Part shown: positions 35,309-46,326 of the stretch, piece after piece
How the letters are laid out: the number at the start of each line of letters is the position of its first letter
Position numbering within the stretch: position 1 is the stretch's first letter
Assembly: GCA_038496445.1 (NCBI GenBank)
Contig: JALMLS010000232.1
Span: 124,001-188,000 of the forward strand
Source: Trichosphaerium sp. ATCC 40318
Taxonomy: Eukaryota; Discosea; Flabellinia; Trichosidae
Length of the DNA: 64,000 nt
Direction: 5' to 3'
Made by a program: the position numbers and the translations under genes
Notes under the pieces: generated by a model
Database searches by the model: none
What the model was told of the DNA's origin: nothing
What the model saw: the letters and a program-made list of their open reading frames with translations, nothing else

Positions 35309-35623
35309 ACAAGCACAAGTATTCACGGTAATGATGCAGTTGTGAAACCAAAATAAACATTTCTCAAAACATTCATTTGTGACTGCCGTATTCACGAAAT
35401 AGGTGCAAAAACTCACGGTTATGAAACTAAATAAATACTGCTTTCAACTATGGTTTAATCCCTCAAATCACTTTTGAAATATCTTTTTGGCGTTTTGACT
35501 AGATCACGTGTGCAGAGATCATTTATTAAACAACACCCCAAGAAAACAAGTACAATCTGCGAAGCTATTAAGTAAGACCATCATTGACTTATATAGTCCA
35601 AATTTCAGCAAAACACGTGAAAG
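35309..35623. other. spacer between copies 3 and 4
   Basis: About 315 bases. CACGAAATAGGTGCAAAAAC and the following bases resemble part of the 38.4-kb spacer, and AAGTACAATCTGCGAAGCTA to the ATG repeats before copy 5, so it probably holds the shared promoter of copies 4 and 5. Confidence 0.5.
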
Positions 35624-38247
35624 ATGCTATCTTTAAGACTTTTCCCATTTGTCTTATTGTTGGTTGGTAACATTTCCTACGCACAAACACAGGGTAGTTG
35701 TCAATCTATTGGGATACTTTCAAACAGTGAAAACATTAAATTTGTGTAGTTATTACGACGTCATATGACCACCTTTGCGGAGACGACTTGGGTTGTTACT
35801 TGGGACAACCACAGTCAGAAGTTATTCATTTGTCATGTATGAATTTCGTGATTAAATCTACACCGTCAATGAATTCAAACAAGCAATTACTCACAACACG
35901 TGCGTATTTAGAAAGTGGTAACTCGTTTTAAATAGGTTTCTTCGACAAGCCCATTTCGTCCCATTTAATAATTGTAGCGGACAATATTAGTTTTACGCCT
36001 TCTTCATATCTACCCAATGTAACTTGTGAGGGGGTCACCAGAATAGATATAATTGGAAACAACCGCGACCTTACAATTAGAGGTCTAAACATTAAATGTC
36101 CAATGAGAGTTAATAACATAAACTCCTTGAAGCTTGAGTAAGTCGCCTGTCATAATCGTTAATTTTGACGCTTGATTGTTTAGTTCTTGTAGTTTCAATT
36201 CTATTACGGCTCCTGAGCCAGTACTGTCCATCCAAAACACGGTGTATACTTACCTATTCAGTTGTAAACGCTTACTTACCTGTAGAGCCGAAGCGTTAAT
36301 TTCGCAAAACAATTTTTGGGGAAACTCGATCACTGGATGCCGGAGTCTTTCCATAAGTTTACTCGTATCTGAAAGCAACAACATGACTACAATTCGAAAT
36401 TGTAAATTCGAAAACAATTCTATTCAAACAAATGCGAACTGTCCAAGGCGAGGTTTCATCTTTAAACAATATGGAAATGTACAATCACGTGATACTTTTT
36501 CTTTCAACTTATTAGTTCAGCTTGTTGTCAATGGCTCTTTTTTTCAGGATAATACACTCGAACCGAGCAATACAGGCATGATCAATTGTTTTTTTACAGG
36601 TTCATTAATCCCTTTGTTTAAGTTCTTTTGTCGGATAGCATCATCAATACAGTAAATACTATTTCTGTGAATATAGAAGGCACCAGTTTTGTGGGAAATA
36701 ATCTTGATATCGCTAGTGTTATTGACAACGCAAATAGCTCAAATACTAGTATAGTCCTTTGAACAGAAACAAAAATAATTGATAAGAATAGGATTTGTAG
36801 TATACACCGTGGATGGGGATGAAACGATAGTAAGATCATCGGTTTTTAAAGACAACATTGGATTAGAGTACGTTTCAACTATTTTTTGGAATGATGTGTC
36901 TTCTTTGCTACCATGCCTCAAAATTTAACAGTCTTCTAGCGTCATGTCATTACGGTACTCTGCAAATTAGTTTACCTCATTCACTAACTCTGAGACAGTA
37001 CGCAGTTTTCCAATATTGAGTAAGTGACGCAAATGAAACTAAAAGTATAAATGACGTCTAACTTTTCGTTTTTAGAGACGTCCACATTAATACGGATGGT
37101 ACAGTTACCACTAAACTTACAAAACTCTAAATCATATTCAGTTTCTCGGGTTCGTGTGGGTTGTAACTCTTGTAACTCTTCGATTTTACTACAGCGTACG
37201 TTAGAGATAGTCTTTCAAAGTAGTACTAAAGAATTATAAAGAAGGTTTTGCATTTATTACCCACTATGATTGTGAAAATGTAGATTTGTGTAATGATAAG
37301 AGAGTCGGCCTGTGTTGTTCAAGTACCCTTGAACAAGTAATTACAGTTATTAACAACCAACAGGGACACGTAATTTTACATACGAGAACTATTTTTATCC
37401 GCACCCTTGTGATAACATACTAACCTCAAGCGTACTACCTGCGGAATTTAAAGGTACGTCTAATGATTATTAAGTATACAAGCACAAAGTAACAATAAAA
37501 TAAGGTTGTAACACAACGCCGATGACGATTGCACCAGTTTTTGAAGACCCAACTTTAGCACCAGCAGATGAAAATTCTTGTCTCATTTGCGAACTCAACC
37601 GTTGTACTATTGTAGCCAATTGTAGTTCTGATGTTGTCGTTGTTGGTGATGTTGTGATTGATAAGGAGATCATTGTCAAAGGTGACTTCATAAACTACGG
37701 GGAAGTAACGCTTGTGTTGAATGATAATATAAATCTCAAGGTTACGGGTAATATCAACACCTTGGTACACAATCAATAGCTCACTTTTTTGCTCACAAAG
37801 GATGTGCTTTCCTTGGTAACTTCACTGTTGATGTATCAAATATTGATACGTCATCATCTGATCGTATTCCTATCATTGAAAGCACATGTGTTAATGGAAC
37901 AGTGGTTGTCGTTGGCGCTGATGAGTGTACATCAACTTCTCAAGAACATGATGGAAACAGGTAAATCTATCAGTTTCGTACTCAAATGATAACAAAGAAC
38001 CTTTTATTCAAACTGAGAACATGTTTATTTAGATTCCACTTGATATTTAATAGTGCCACATGTGATTCTTCGAATTTGGGTATAATCATCGGTGTTGTTC
38101 TTGGGCTTACTTTTGTGGTAAATGCAGTGTATTACCGTGTGTACCCTTATTCTTATTTAGATTGTTGTTGCAACGTTACTTATTGCCTTTTTCGTTCCTT
38201 CTTTGCGCAAGAAGATCTTCCCTTTCACACTAAGGAAAGGTAAGTAA
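35624..38247 (+). CDS. beta-helix surface protein, copy 4, probably disrupted
   Basis: Fourth paralogue, second subfamily. Signal peptide MLSLRLFPFVLLLVGNISYA; then LGCYLGQPQ, VIHLSCMNFVIK, IIVADNISFTPSSYLPNVTC, LTIRGLNIKCPMRVNNINSL, and FNLLVQLVVNGSFFQ. The C-terminal half has CTIVANCSSDVVVVGDVVID, the shared VDVSNIDTSSS exon and a TM helix (GIIIGVVLGLTFV plus IVVATLLIAFFV) with a basic tail ending RKGK. Where copy 5 reads NSFSFTKPIS, this copy has an in-frame TAA (35929-35931) and scrambled bases; only an implausible 21-nt intron would avoid it. Likely a recent pseudogene, or a gene using an unusual intron. Confidence 0.55.
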
Positions 38248-38395
38248 ATATCTAAGCATGTACTTAATAAAACACATTTGTTGCAAGATTTCCTAATGAC
38301 CACCATTTCTAAGAATCTTTTTCGGTTTTGTACTAATATGTTAAAAATCTCTACCTTTGAACGTACATCAACATAAGATTGTATTATTGGTTGCT

Positions 38396-38480
38396 TCTGT
38401 ACGTGAGGAGGTACTACCTTTTTCAGGAAATAGGTGAAAAAAAAAACAGAGTACTCGCGGTAATGAAACTAAATAAATTG
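38396..38480 (+). pseudogene. stranded 3'-exon remnant of a beta-helix gene
   Basis: TACGTGAGGAGGTACTACCT and the bases to GGTAATGAAAC match the last coding exon and 3' flank of copies 1-3 (for example 25670-25735), yet lie in the spacer between copies 4 and 5. It looks like the leftover end of a deleted copy. The rest of 38248-38695 holds the duplicated promoter-like region. Confidence 0.55.
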
Positions 38481-38695
38481 CTTTTAGTTGTGGTTAAGCC
38501 CACTATTTTTTGACTATTTGAGTTGATACGTGTGTGGAATATCCATTTAACGGACATACCCAAGGATATAAATACAACAAGCTAAGTATAACCCTCATCA
38601 CACCCCAAGAAAATAAGTACAATCTGCGAAGCTATTAAGTAAGACCATCATTGACTTAAAATAGTCCAAATTTCAGAAAGCAAAACACGTGAAAG

Positions 38696-41335
38696 ATGCT
38701 ATCTGTAAGGCTTTTCACATTTGTCTTATTGTTGGTTGGTAACATTTCCTACGCACAAACACAGGGTAGTTGTCAATCTATTGGGATACTTTCAAATAGT
38801 GAAAACACTAAATTTTTGTAGTTATTACGACGTCGTACGAGCACCTTTGTGGAGATAACTTGGGTTGTTACTTGGAGCTGCCACAGCCAGAAGTTATTCA
38901 TTTGTCGTGTATGAATTTCGTGATTAACACCACTTCAACAATGAATTCAAACAAACAATTACTCACAACACGTGCGTATTTAGAAAGTGATAACTCGTTT
39001 TCTTTTACAAAGCCCATTTCGTCCCATTTAATAATTGTAGCGGACAATATTAGTTTTACGCCTTCTTCATATCTACCCAATGTAACTTGTGAGGGGGTTA
39101 CCATAATACATATAATTGGAAACAACCGCAACCTCACAATTAGAGGTCTAAACATTAAATGTCCAATGAGAGTTAATAACATAAACTCCTTGGAGCTTGA
39201 GTAAGTCGCCTGTCATAATTGTTAATTTTGACGCTTGATTGTTTAGTTCTTGTAGTTTCAATTCAATTACGGATCCTGAGCCAGTACTGTCAATCCAGGA
39301 TACGGTGTATACTTTCTATTCGGTTGCTAAAGCTTATTTACCTGTAGCGCCGAAGTACTGATTTCTCGGAACAATTTTTGGGGAAATACGATCTCTGGTT
39401 GTGGCCAGGATCTTTTGCTTAATTTGCTCGTATCTGAAAGCAACAACGTGACTACAATTCGAAATTGTAAATTCGAAAACAATACGATTAGAACAACAAA
39501 CTGTCCGCTTCAAGGTTTCATCTTTAAACAATATGGAAATGTACAATCACGTGATACTTTTTCTTTCAACTTATTAGTTCAGCTTGTTGTCAATGGCTCT
39601 TTTTTTCACAACAATACATTTGATTCGAAAAATACAGGTATGATCAAGTGTTGTTCAAAAGCTCTATTAACACGAATCTGAGTTCTTTCGTTGCATGGCA
39701 TCATTCAGACAGTAGATACTGTTTCTGTGAATATTGAAGGCACCAGTTTTGTAGGAAATAATCTTGATAACGCCAATGGCCTAGACATCGGTATTGTCTT
39801 TTGAACAGAACAAAATAATTGATAAGAATAGATTTTGCAGTAGTGTATGTGGTGAATGGAGATGAAACGATAGTAAGATCATCTGTTTTTAAAGACAACA
39901 TCGGATTAGAGTACGTTTCAACTATTGTTGGGCATGTTGTTCCAGCTGTATCCGTCGTGACCCTCACTGCCAGATATCGATCTAACCTTCTTCTAGCGTC
40001 ATGTCATTAAGGTGCTCTAAAAACTAGTTTACCTCCTTCACTACTAACTCTGACGCTGAAACAGAACAAATTCTTCTACTATTGAGTAAGTCTAAAGAAA
40101 TTAAAAGTACTGAATGAAATCTTACTTTATTTGTTTAGAGATGTCCATATTCGCATGGATGGTACAGTTGATATAAACGCACAAAAATCTAAACAGTATT
40201 TCTAGGTGCCATGGTTGTTGTTCATGTGGGCTGTAACACTAATAACAAAACAATTATACTACAGCGTACGTTAGAGATAGTCTTTCAAAGTAGTACTAAA
40301 GAATTATAAAGAAGGTTTTGATTCATTTATTACCCACTATGATTGTGGGAATGTAGATTGGTGTACTGAAACGAGAGCGAACTTGTGTTGTCCAAGTACC
40401 TTATACAAGTTGATTTACTAATAAATAATCAACAGGGACACAAAATTTTACATACGAGAACTATTTTTATCCGCACCCTTGTGATAACATACTAACCTCA
40501 AGCGTACTACCTGCGGAATTTAAAGGTAAGTTTAATGATTATTAAGTATACAAGCACAAAATGACAACAACCAAAGGTTGTAACACAACGATGACGATTG
40601 CACCAGTTTTTGAAGACCCAACTTTAGCACCAGCAGATGAAAATTCTTGTCTCATATGTGAACCCAACAGTGTTGGCTGTAGTATTGTAGCCAATTGTAG
40701 TTCTGATGTTGTCGTTGTTGGTGATGTTGTGATTGATAGGGAGATTACTATCATCATTGGTGATTTCATAAATTACGGGGAAGTAACGCTTGCATTGAAT
40801 GATAACACAAACCTCAAAGTCACAGGTTCTATCAACATCTTGAAAAAAAATAACTTTTCACAACTCACTCGTTTACTAAGGATGTGTTGTTCTCGGTAAC
40901 TTCACTGTTGATGTATCAAATATTGATACGTCATCACCCGATCGTATCCCTATTATTGAAAGTACATGTGTTAATGGAACAGTGGTTGTCGTTGGGGCTG
41001 ATGAGTGTACATCAACTTCTCAAGAACATGATGGAAGCAGGCGAGTATATCACTTTTATTCACTTTATTGAACTCTAGTTACAGTATTCTAATGTAAGGT
41101 TTGTTCAGATTCCACTTGATATTTAACAGTGACACGTGTGGTGATCCTTCGAATTTGGGAATAATCATCGGTGTTGTTCTTGGGCTTACTTTTGTGGTAA
41201 GTGCAGTGTATTACCGTGTGTACCCTTATTCTTGTTTAGATTGTTGTTGCAACGTTACTTATTGCCTTTTTCGTTCCTCCTTTGCGCAAGAAGATCTTCC
41301 CTTTCGCACTCAGGGACAGGCAAGCAAATATCTAA
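38696..41335 (+). CDS. beta-helix, single-TM surface protein, copy 5
   Basis: Fifth paralogue and the intact member of the second subfamily. Signal peptide MLSVRLFTFVLLLVGNISYA. An exon at 38860-39200 reads LGCYLELPQPEVIHLSCMNF, then NSFSFTKPISSHLIIVADNI and LTIRGLNIKCPMRV. Later VVNGSFFHNNTFD, DNIGLEYVST, and in the C-terminal half CSIVANCSSDVVVVGDVVID, VDVSNIDTSSS, and the split TM helix, ending RDRQANI. One intron after the shared exon begins GC (GCGAGT at 41041) where copies 1-4 have GT. Expected surface or secretory-pathway membrane protein; role unknown. Confidence 0.62.
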
Positions 41336-41543
41336 ACGACTGACAATAAAACACATTTATTTCAAGATTTGCTAGTGCCCACCATTTCGAAACAAAGAAA
41401 CGGCAATTAATACTATACACTGCAGTACCTTTGTGACATGAGCCATCTATTTTTGGTTTAATAAGTTAACAGCAGAAAACTTAAGAGCGTTTTGGGAATA
41501 CTTGATTAAAAATACATGCTAGTGTTTACATATGATACAGGCC

Positions 41544-42180
41544 TCATGCGGCTCGTGGAGAAAGTGGTAACAAGCTTCTGGGTGTTATGTTTTCGTATAT
41601 AAACCTATCACCAGGATACTGTGCATAAGGGACTTTCTGAGCAGTTGCTCGTGGAATAACACCCGATACCATAATACTATTATCGTTACTTAACTCTGTG
41701 GAGGCGATAACAAAAACACGACCAAAACATCCCTAAAAAGATATTAACCACAAAGTGTACACTCTAGACTGTAGTACATTTTTTTTGCATGTAACGTAGT
41801 AGTCAATTACAGGTATTCCATTATCGGAAGATTGCCATCTATCTCATGTTTTAGATAAAGAACGAGAAAGAAGACAACGTACTGGTATTTGCAAATAGTT
41901 TGATGGTTTACTAGTAAGAACTCGCCACAATTCTTGCATTGGCACTTGCGAACCCAATTCTTTTTTGCTGCTCTACCTAGCGAGGGAGTAAGTACACCAT
42001 AATAAACAGATAGTTCTAGGTACGTTTTGAAAAGAATGCCATAAGATATGAGTAGGAGTTGTTGTGTGTTTGAGTTTTTTATGATTTTTATGAATGTACG
42101 AAAATCCAAAAGTAATAAAATCCATTTTTAGGTTTTCTGTCTTTGCAAAAACGTAGATGGTACACATAATCACTATTCAT
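41544..42180 (-). CDS. small Cys-rich, probably zinc-binding protein
   Basis: Spliced from ATG 42180 (MNSDYVYHLRFCKDRKPKNG). An intron leads to SRAAKKNWVRKCQCKNCGEF, then LLVNHQTICKYQ, WQSSDNGIPVIDYYVTCKKN and GCFGRVFVIASTELSNDN, ending LLPLSPRAA. The Cys pattern (C-x-C-x2-C, later C and C-x4-C) suggests a zinc ribbon or similar small fold. About 150 residues. No family recognised. It lies between the beta-helix array and TFIP11 on the TFIP11 strand. Confidence 0.5.
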
Positions 42181-42331
42181 GTTTAAAACAAAAGCTATCG
42201 CTTCATTTCGACATGAACAAAGGTTTACACGAAAACAGGGTTTTCGTGTCGGAGATTAAAAACTCCCAAAAAAAAAACTGGGCAAGTTTTCTCTAATGTA
42301 CAAGCAGTTTTCTTTTTCTTGCTGATTTATT

Positions 42332-44005
42332 TTAGCTTTGCAGTATTTCTGCTACTGCAGGAGATAAATGCATAGCTTTTAACGCGTGATTAAAGTGCCA
42401 CACAACGCGTAATTCATAATCTACATCACATAATGTTAGCACTCTCTTCCATCCAGTATACCACCGTAGTACTTCTTCAAAGTCAGGAGAAGCTTTAAGC
42501 CAATTTTCAAGACCAGTGTGCCATTTTGGGAAAAAAAAAGTTTCGAGCATTTTCGCCATGTATGTTGACCCAATAACGCCCTTCCACGCTATGAATACTT
42601 CAAAAACATGTAAGTCTTGATTATGAGGGTTCATAACAAAATTATCAGAAAGCCAAGCCAATAATTTAGGAAGCAAAACTTCCTCAAGTAATCGTCTAGC
42701 AATAAGTCGTGATGTATGACTTAACATATCAATCACAGGTAAAACTGAAATATCATCTGCTTTCCATTCTTCCCTTAGCATAGGTATGAGCTTAACACAT
42801 AACGCTAAACTGACTTGTTCCATGTCGTTACCAAGAAATACTGACCAAGGCATCATACGGTCCAAGACAACTTTGTTTTTGCCATCCCATACCTCAGCAT
42901 GACTCTCGAGAGTTGGTACAATAGTATTAATTATAACATTGTCCAAATGAAGCGGTTTAAACCAAGCTTTAACAAGGTAAAAACACTTTATATTAATCGC
43001 TTCAACATTCTGAAAATCGGCACGCCAGTCGCACCAAACAAATCTACGAATATCCTCCTGTATAATTCCAGATATCGCAGACCACAGCCGATGTGTTCTG
43101 AAAGACATTTGATTCTTCATAAAGTCTTTCCAAACGTAAAACTTGTCAACATGTTTTTCGATCCTCCTTCTAAATGAAGCACTTTTTATACCTTTTATAT
43201 CATCGTATTGCCATGAAAATACCTCGATACACATAATAGGGAACGCCCATATCGTTGCAAGCTCTTTAAGCTGTAGTTTAGCGTAATCATCGAACATGTG
43301 TAGAAAAATTGTAAAACAATGTGACAACGTCTTGAACGACACGCGTTCACCTTGCTTTTCTGATCCTTGCGTAGGTATAAAGCGTTGTAGAGCCTGTAGA
43401 ACGTCACCAAGCGCTTTGAATTTATCTGGGCCATCATTGGAAATGTTCAAGAGTGTTTGTATACGTTCTGAAAGGTCTGGATGGTTGTTGTTTATAGGAC
43501 AAGCAGTAAACGTAGTTTTAAGTTCGTGTGTTTTGTTGACATCTACCAACGTGTCCAGACGCTCGTATTCGCTATCAACCAACGTTTTTATTCTGTTAGA
43601 GAAGTCATCAATCTGTGAAAGCTCTTCTGTGGAAAACTGTGGTTCTGGCTCGCGGTTGGGCGTAGAAGTAGTTCTTGCGCGTTCTCCGTTCCCTGGAACA
43701 CACGATAGATAATGAACAGGCTCAAAATCGTAATTTTCCTCCTGTTGAAGTGGTCTGTTTCGTGTCCGTTGTTTAGGCACATAAAAGGTTTGGCGAGGTG
43801 GTTCTTCGTTGTTTTTCGCTTGTTGAGAGATTACAGTGCTGGATAAACCAGTTGTCCCAGGATTATTAAATGGAAGTACGGGCGCAGCTCTACCATCCTC
43901 GTTTAGTCCTATACCACCAGAACCCTTGTAGCCCCATTTTTTCATTAATTTGTAACCAACGCCTGTAGTGTGACGTTGCCATCCGCCCCTTTCCACTGTT
44001 GCCAT
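42332..44005 (-). CDS. TFIP11: TFIP11/Ntr1-like G-patch splicing factor
   Basis: Spliceosome-disassembly factor that recruits the Prp43/DHX15 helicase through its G-patch. Intronless, 557 residues. G-patch at about residues 10-45 (GVGYKLMKKWGYKGSGGIGL), then a low-complexity linker, then the GCFC domain. The most diagnostic part is NFVMNPHNQDLHVFEVFIAW, KGVIG, LETFFFPKWHTGLENWL and EEVLRWYTGWKRVL, which aligns with the TFIP11 C-terminal region. The protein is shorter than the roughly 840-residue animal form, mainly lacking the N-terminal acidic region. Lack of introns contrasts with its neighbours. 203 bases separate it from the divergent TFIIF-beta gene. Confidence 0.85.
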   Translation of the reverse strand: MATVERGGWQRHTTGVGYKLMKKWGYKGSGGIGLNEDGRAAPVLPFNNPGTTGLSSTVISQQAKNNEEPPRQTFYVPKQRTRNRPLQQEENYDFEPVHYLSCVPGNGERARTTSTPNREPEPQFSTEELSQIDDFSNRIKTLVDSEYERLDTLVDVNKTHELKTTFTACPINNNHPDLSERIQTLLNISNDGPDKFKALGDVLQALQRFIPTQGSEKQGERVSFKTLSHCFTIFLHMFDDYAKLQLKELATIWAFPIMCIEVFSWQYDDIKGIKSASFRRRIEKHVDKFYVWKDFMKNQMSFRTHRLWSAISGIIQEDIRRFVWCDWRADFQNVEAINIKCFYLVKAWFKPLHLDNVIINTIVPTLESHAEVWDGKNKVVLDRMMPWSVFLGNDMEQVSLALCVKLIPMLREEWKADDISVLPVIDMLSHTSRLIARRLLEEVLLPKLLAWLSDNFVMNPHNQDLHVFEVFIAWKGVIGSTYMAKMLETFFFPKWHTGLENWLKASPDFEEVLRWYTGWKRVLTLCDVDYELRVVWHFNHALKAMHLSPAVAEILQS

Positions 44006-44208
44006 TGCTTGGATAATTAAATAAATAAATCAATAAATTGGCTGTACAATTTGCTGAAAGCGCTTTAAGCAATGCGAAGGCGCAACACTAATCACCGAAC
44101 CTAGTCTACAATATTTGCTGTTTTAACGTCTTAATTTCAAGGCTTAGAATGAAAAAGTAGCGAAATTTAAGTGCGATTTTTCACGCTGTTTGTTCCACGA
44201 GCAGTGCA

Positions 44209-45425
44209 ATGTCTAATGTTGGGCGTGGATCAGCACGTATAAAGAAAGAAATAAAAGAGGAACCTACACTGTTTGGCGAGATAAACGTTACACGGTAATT
44301 ACCAAAGCCTCAATTATTAACTAAATTATGCACTTTCAGAGCAAATACGAACGTTTGGTTAGTAAAAGTCCCAGCATTTGTCGCTTCAGAGTGGGATAAC
44401 GCAAAAAATGGCGACGATTTAGGCCAATTAAAGGTTGTACGCAAAAATCGCACCACAGACGTACGTACTACACCAAAAAAAGATTATTTATTATGAGTAC
44501 TCAATACATACGCTGAACGTAATACTTTACGCTATGCGTGCGTAAAGTATTTAAATTATTAATTAAATTTTGAAATATTAGCAACTTTTAACCAATTCCT
44601 TATCTGTCGCCTTCTCACGCTCTATCAGGTTACTGCCGATTTAATTATGCCAGTGAATCTCGAAAGGCAATTTAAAATGACAGTACAGGCTCCCGCCGAT
44701 CCAACTTTTGTTTTCACAGAGGTACATTTCAACAAAAAATTATTGTGCTTGACACCATGATTGATATTCTTTGTAGACATTGAGAACTGGATCCCTCGGG
44801 ATGGAAGGCAAAGTTACATATCGATGTGATTTAAAACCAGCCAACACTGCCAAATACAGGTTAAAATATTCCCTTACGCCTCCATTGCTAACTAAAAGCG
44901 TAGAAACCTCATCAAAAGTCGTGTAACAGAAGCAAACAAAAAAGGTCCTCCTCTTGTGCGTTTCTTCAAATATCAAGCGCTCTACCCTTCTAAAACAAAG
45001 ACTACAGGTACAAATAAAAGGTAGACCTAGTACAAATCTCGAAGTTAAAAAATGGGAGAATCCACTCGCTAGGAAGGTATGAAGAACAAATTTTCTACAT
45101 TTGATGGCGTTTATAAAGTTAAATCATCACCTTGGGATTTTTTTTGTTAATGTCCACTAGCGTTACGAGAGAAGAGAACGTAGAGATAAAAACCAGCTTA
45201 TTCAAGAGCTTTTGGACCTATTCGCTAAACAAGAATTCTTTCATGTCAAACAACTTAACGAAGTTGTAGAACAACCTATTGTGCGTAATAGGTGTATAAG
45301 AGAGAACACTAATTATTACTCAGACTTGGCTAAAAGAAGTCTTGGTAGATATTTGCGATCTACACACGTCAGGACCACATAAGAGCTTGTATAGTTTGAA
45401 AAAAGAGTATAGGACACCTGCATAA
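44209..45425 (+). CDS. GTF2F2: TFIIF beta subunit (RAP30)
   Basis: Small subunit of general transcription factor TFIIF, which stabilises RNA polymerase II in the pre-initiation complex. Start MSNVGRGSARIKKEIKEEPT. After a 45-nt intron TNVWLVKVPAFVASEWDNAK matches the WLVKVP dimerisation strand of RAP30. Later FVFTE, an intron, DIENWIPRDG, the charged YERREERRDKNQLIQELLDL and FAKQEFFHVKQLNEVVEQP (winged-helix domain), WLKEVLVDICDLHTSGPHKS, and the end LYSLKKEYRTPA, matching the family's W/Y-L-K-P/KEY end. Multi-exon with introns of 45-75 nt. Strong assignment. Confidence 0.85.
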
Positions 45426-45698
45426 GTACTATGAAATAAGGTACAACCGACTTTAGGAATTTTTTAATGGATTACTAAATGGTTATCAACTTTAACTTAC
45501 AATTCGTGCCTCCAGTAGCAATTTGCTCACTTTTTGTTTGCTTTACAACAGAAGAAAATTTAAACGCAGTGTATATTCACCATACGTTAGGATGTCATTG
45601 ATGTTTGGATACTTCTATGGGCATTGCAATGTGAAAATGAAATGTCCTTGACTTGACGCCTCCCATCATTTTTTTATAACCTCTCTACAACGTTGTAG

Positions 45699-46075
45699 AT
45701 ATAAACCGCAATTGTAAATTTCCTACTTTTTGTTGCGTCAAAAAACAAGGCACTAGTGATTTAATTGGTGCACTTAATCCAAACGAGTACACAACCACGC
45801 CAGACGCAAAGGCGAGGTATACGGCATTGAAACCAAACATTGGCAATTGCGGCCAGTTTCAAGCACGCGTGAATTGCAAGGAAAACAACGTGGTACGCTT
45901 GTATGCGCTTTTGGACCTACGAGGTGTACCAAAAACAATCAACGCCGCTATTTGGTTCAGCTTGATAGAGTTTCAGTTTTGCGCTCAAGGCATGAAAGAA
46001 GGTTTCAACCTACGCTCGGCCGCGAACGCTAAGCTACAAAACCTAACGGTTAATCTACACTCTGTATCAGGCTGA
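45699..46075 (+). CDS. Cys-containing protein, last exon only
   Basis: A 125-codon open frame follows a good acceptor (CGTTGTAG). It reads NRNCKFPTFCCVKKQGTSDL, later GNCGQFQARVNCKENNVVRL and MKEGFNLRSAANAKLQ, ending NLTVNLHSVSG. Even amino-acid use and higher GC than the flanks argue that it is coding. A hydrophobic stretch upstream (VPPVAICSLFVCF near 45518-45558) could be the signal peptide of the first exon, but I could not find a splice in phase. Function unknown. Confidence 0.45.
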
Positions 46076-46326
46076 AGGCGTTTTTTTGCCGTAAAACCTT
46101 CGCAAAATGACACCAGAACCATTGGTAGTTGTGCTACGGGTTCCTTTTGAGCTTTTTGACGATTTGCGTGCACCTTTGTAAAACTTCCCAAAAACCCTCT
46201 TGTTGTATTTGCCTAACGTCTTGTCAGTGCACAAGATTGACTAGCACGTCTGAACGGCAATAACAGGCATAAATCCTCAAAGCTGCCCAAACATAACCAA
46301 CGTTTCCGTAGCTACGCACCTACGCG

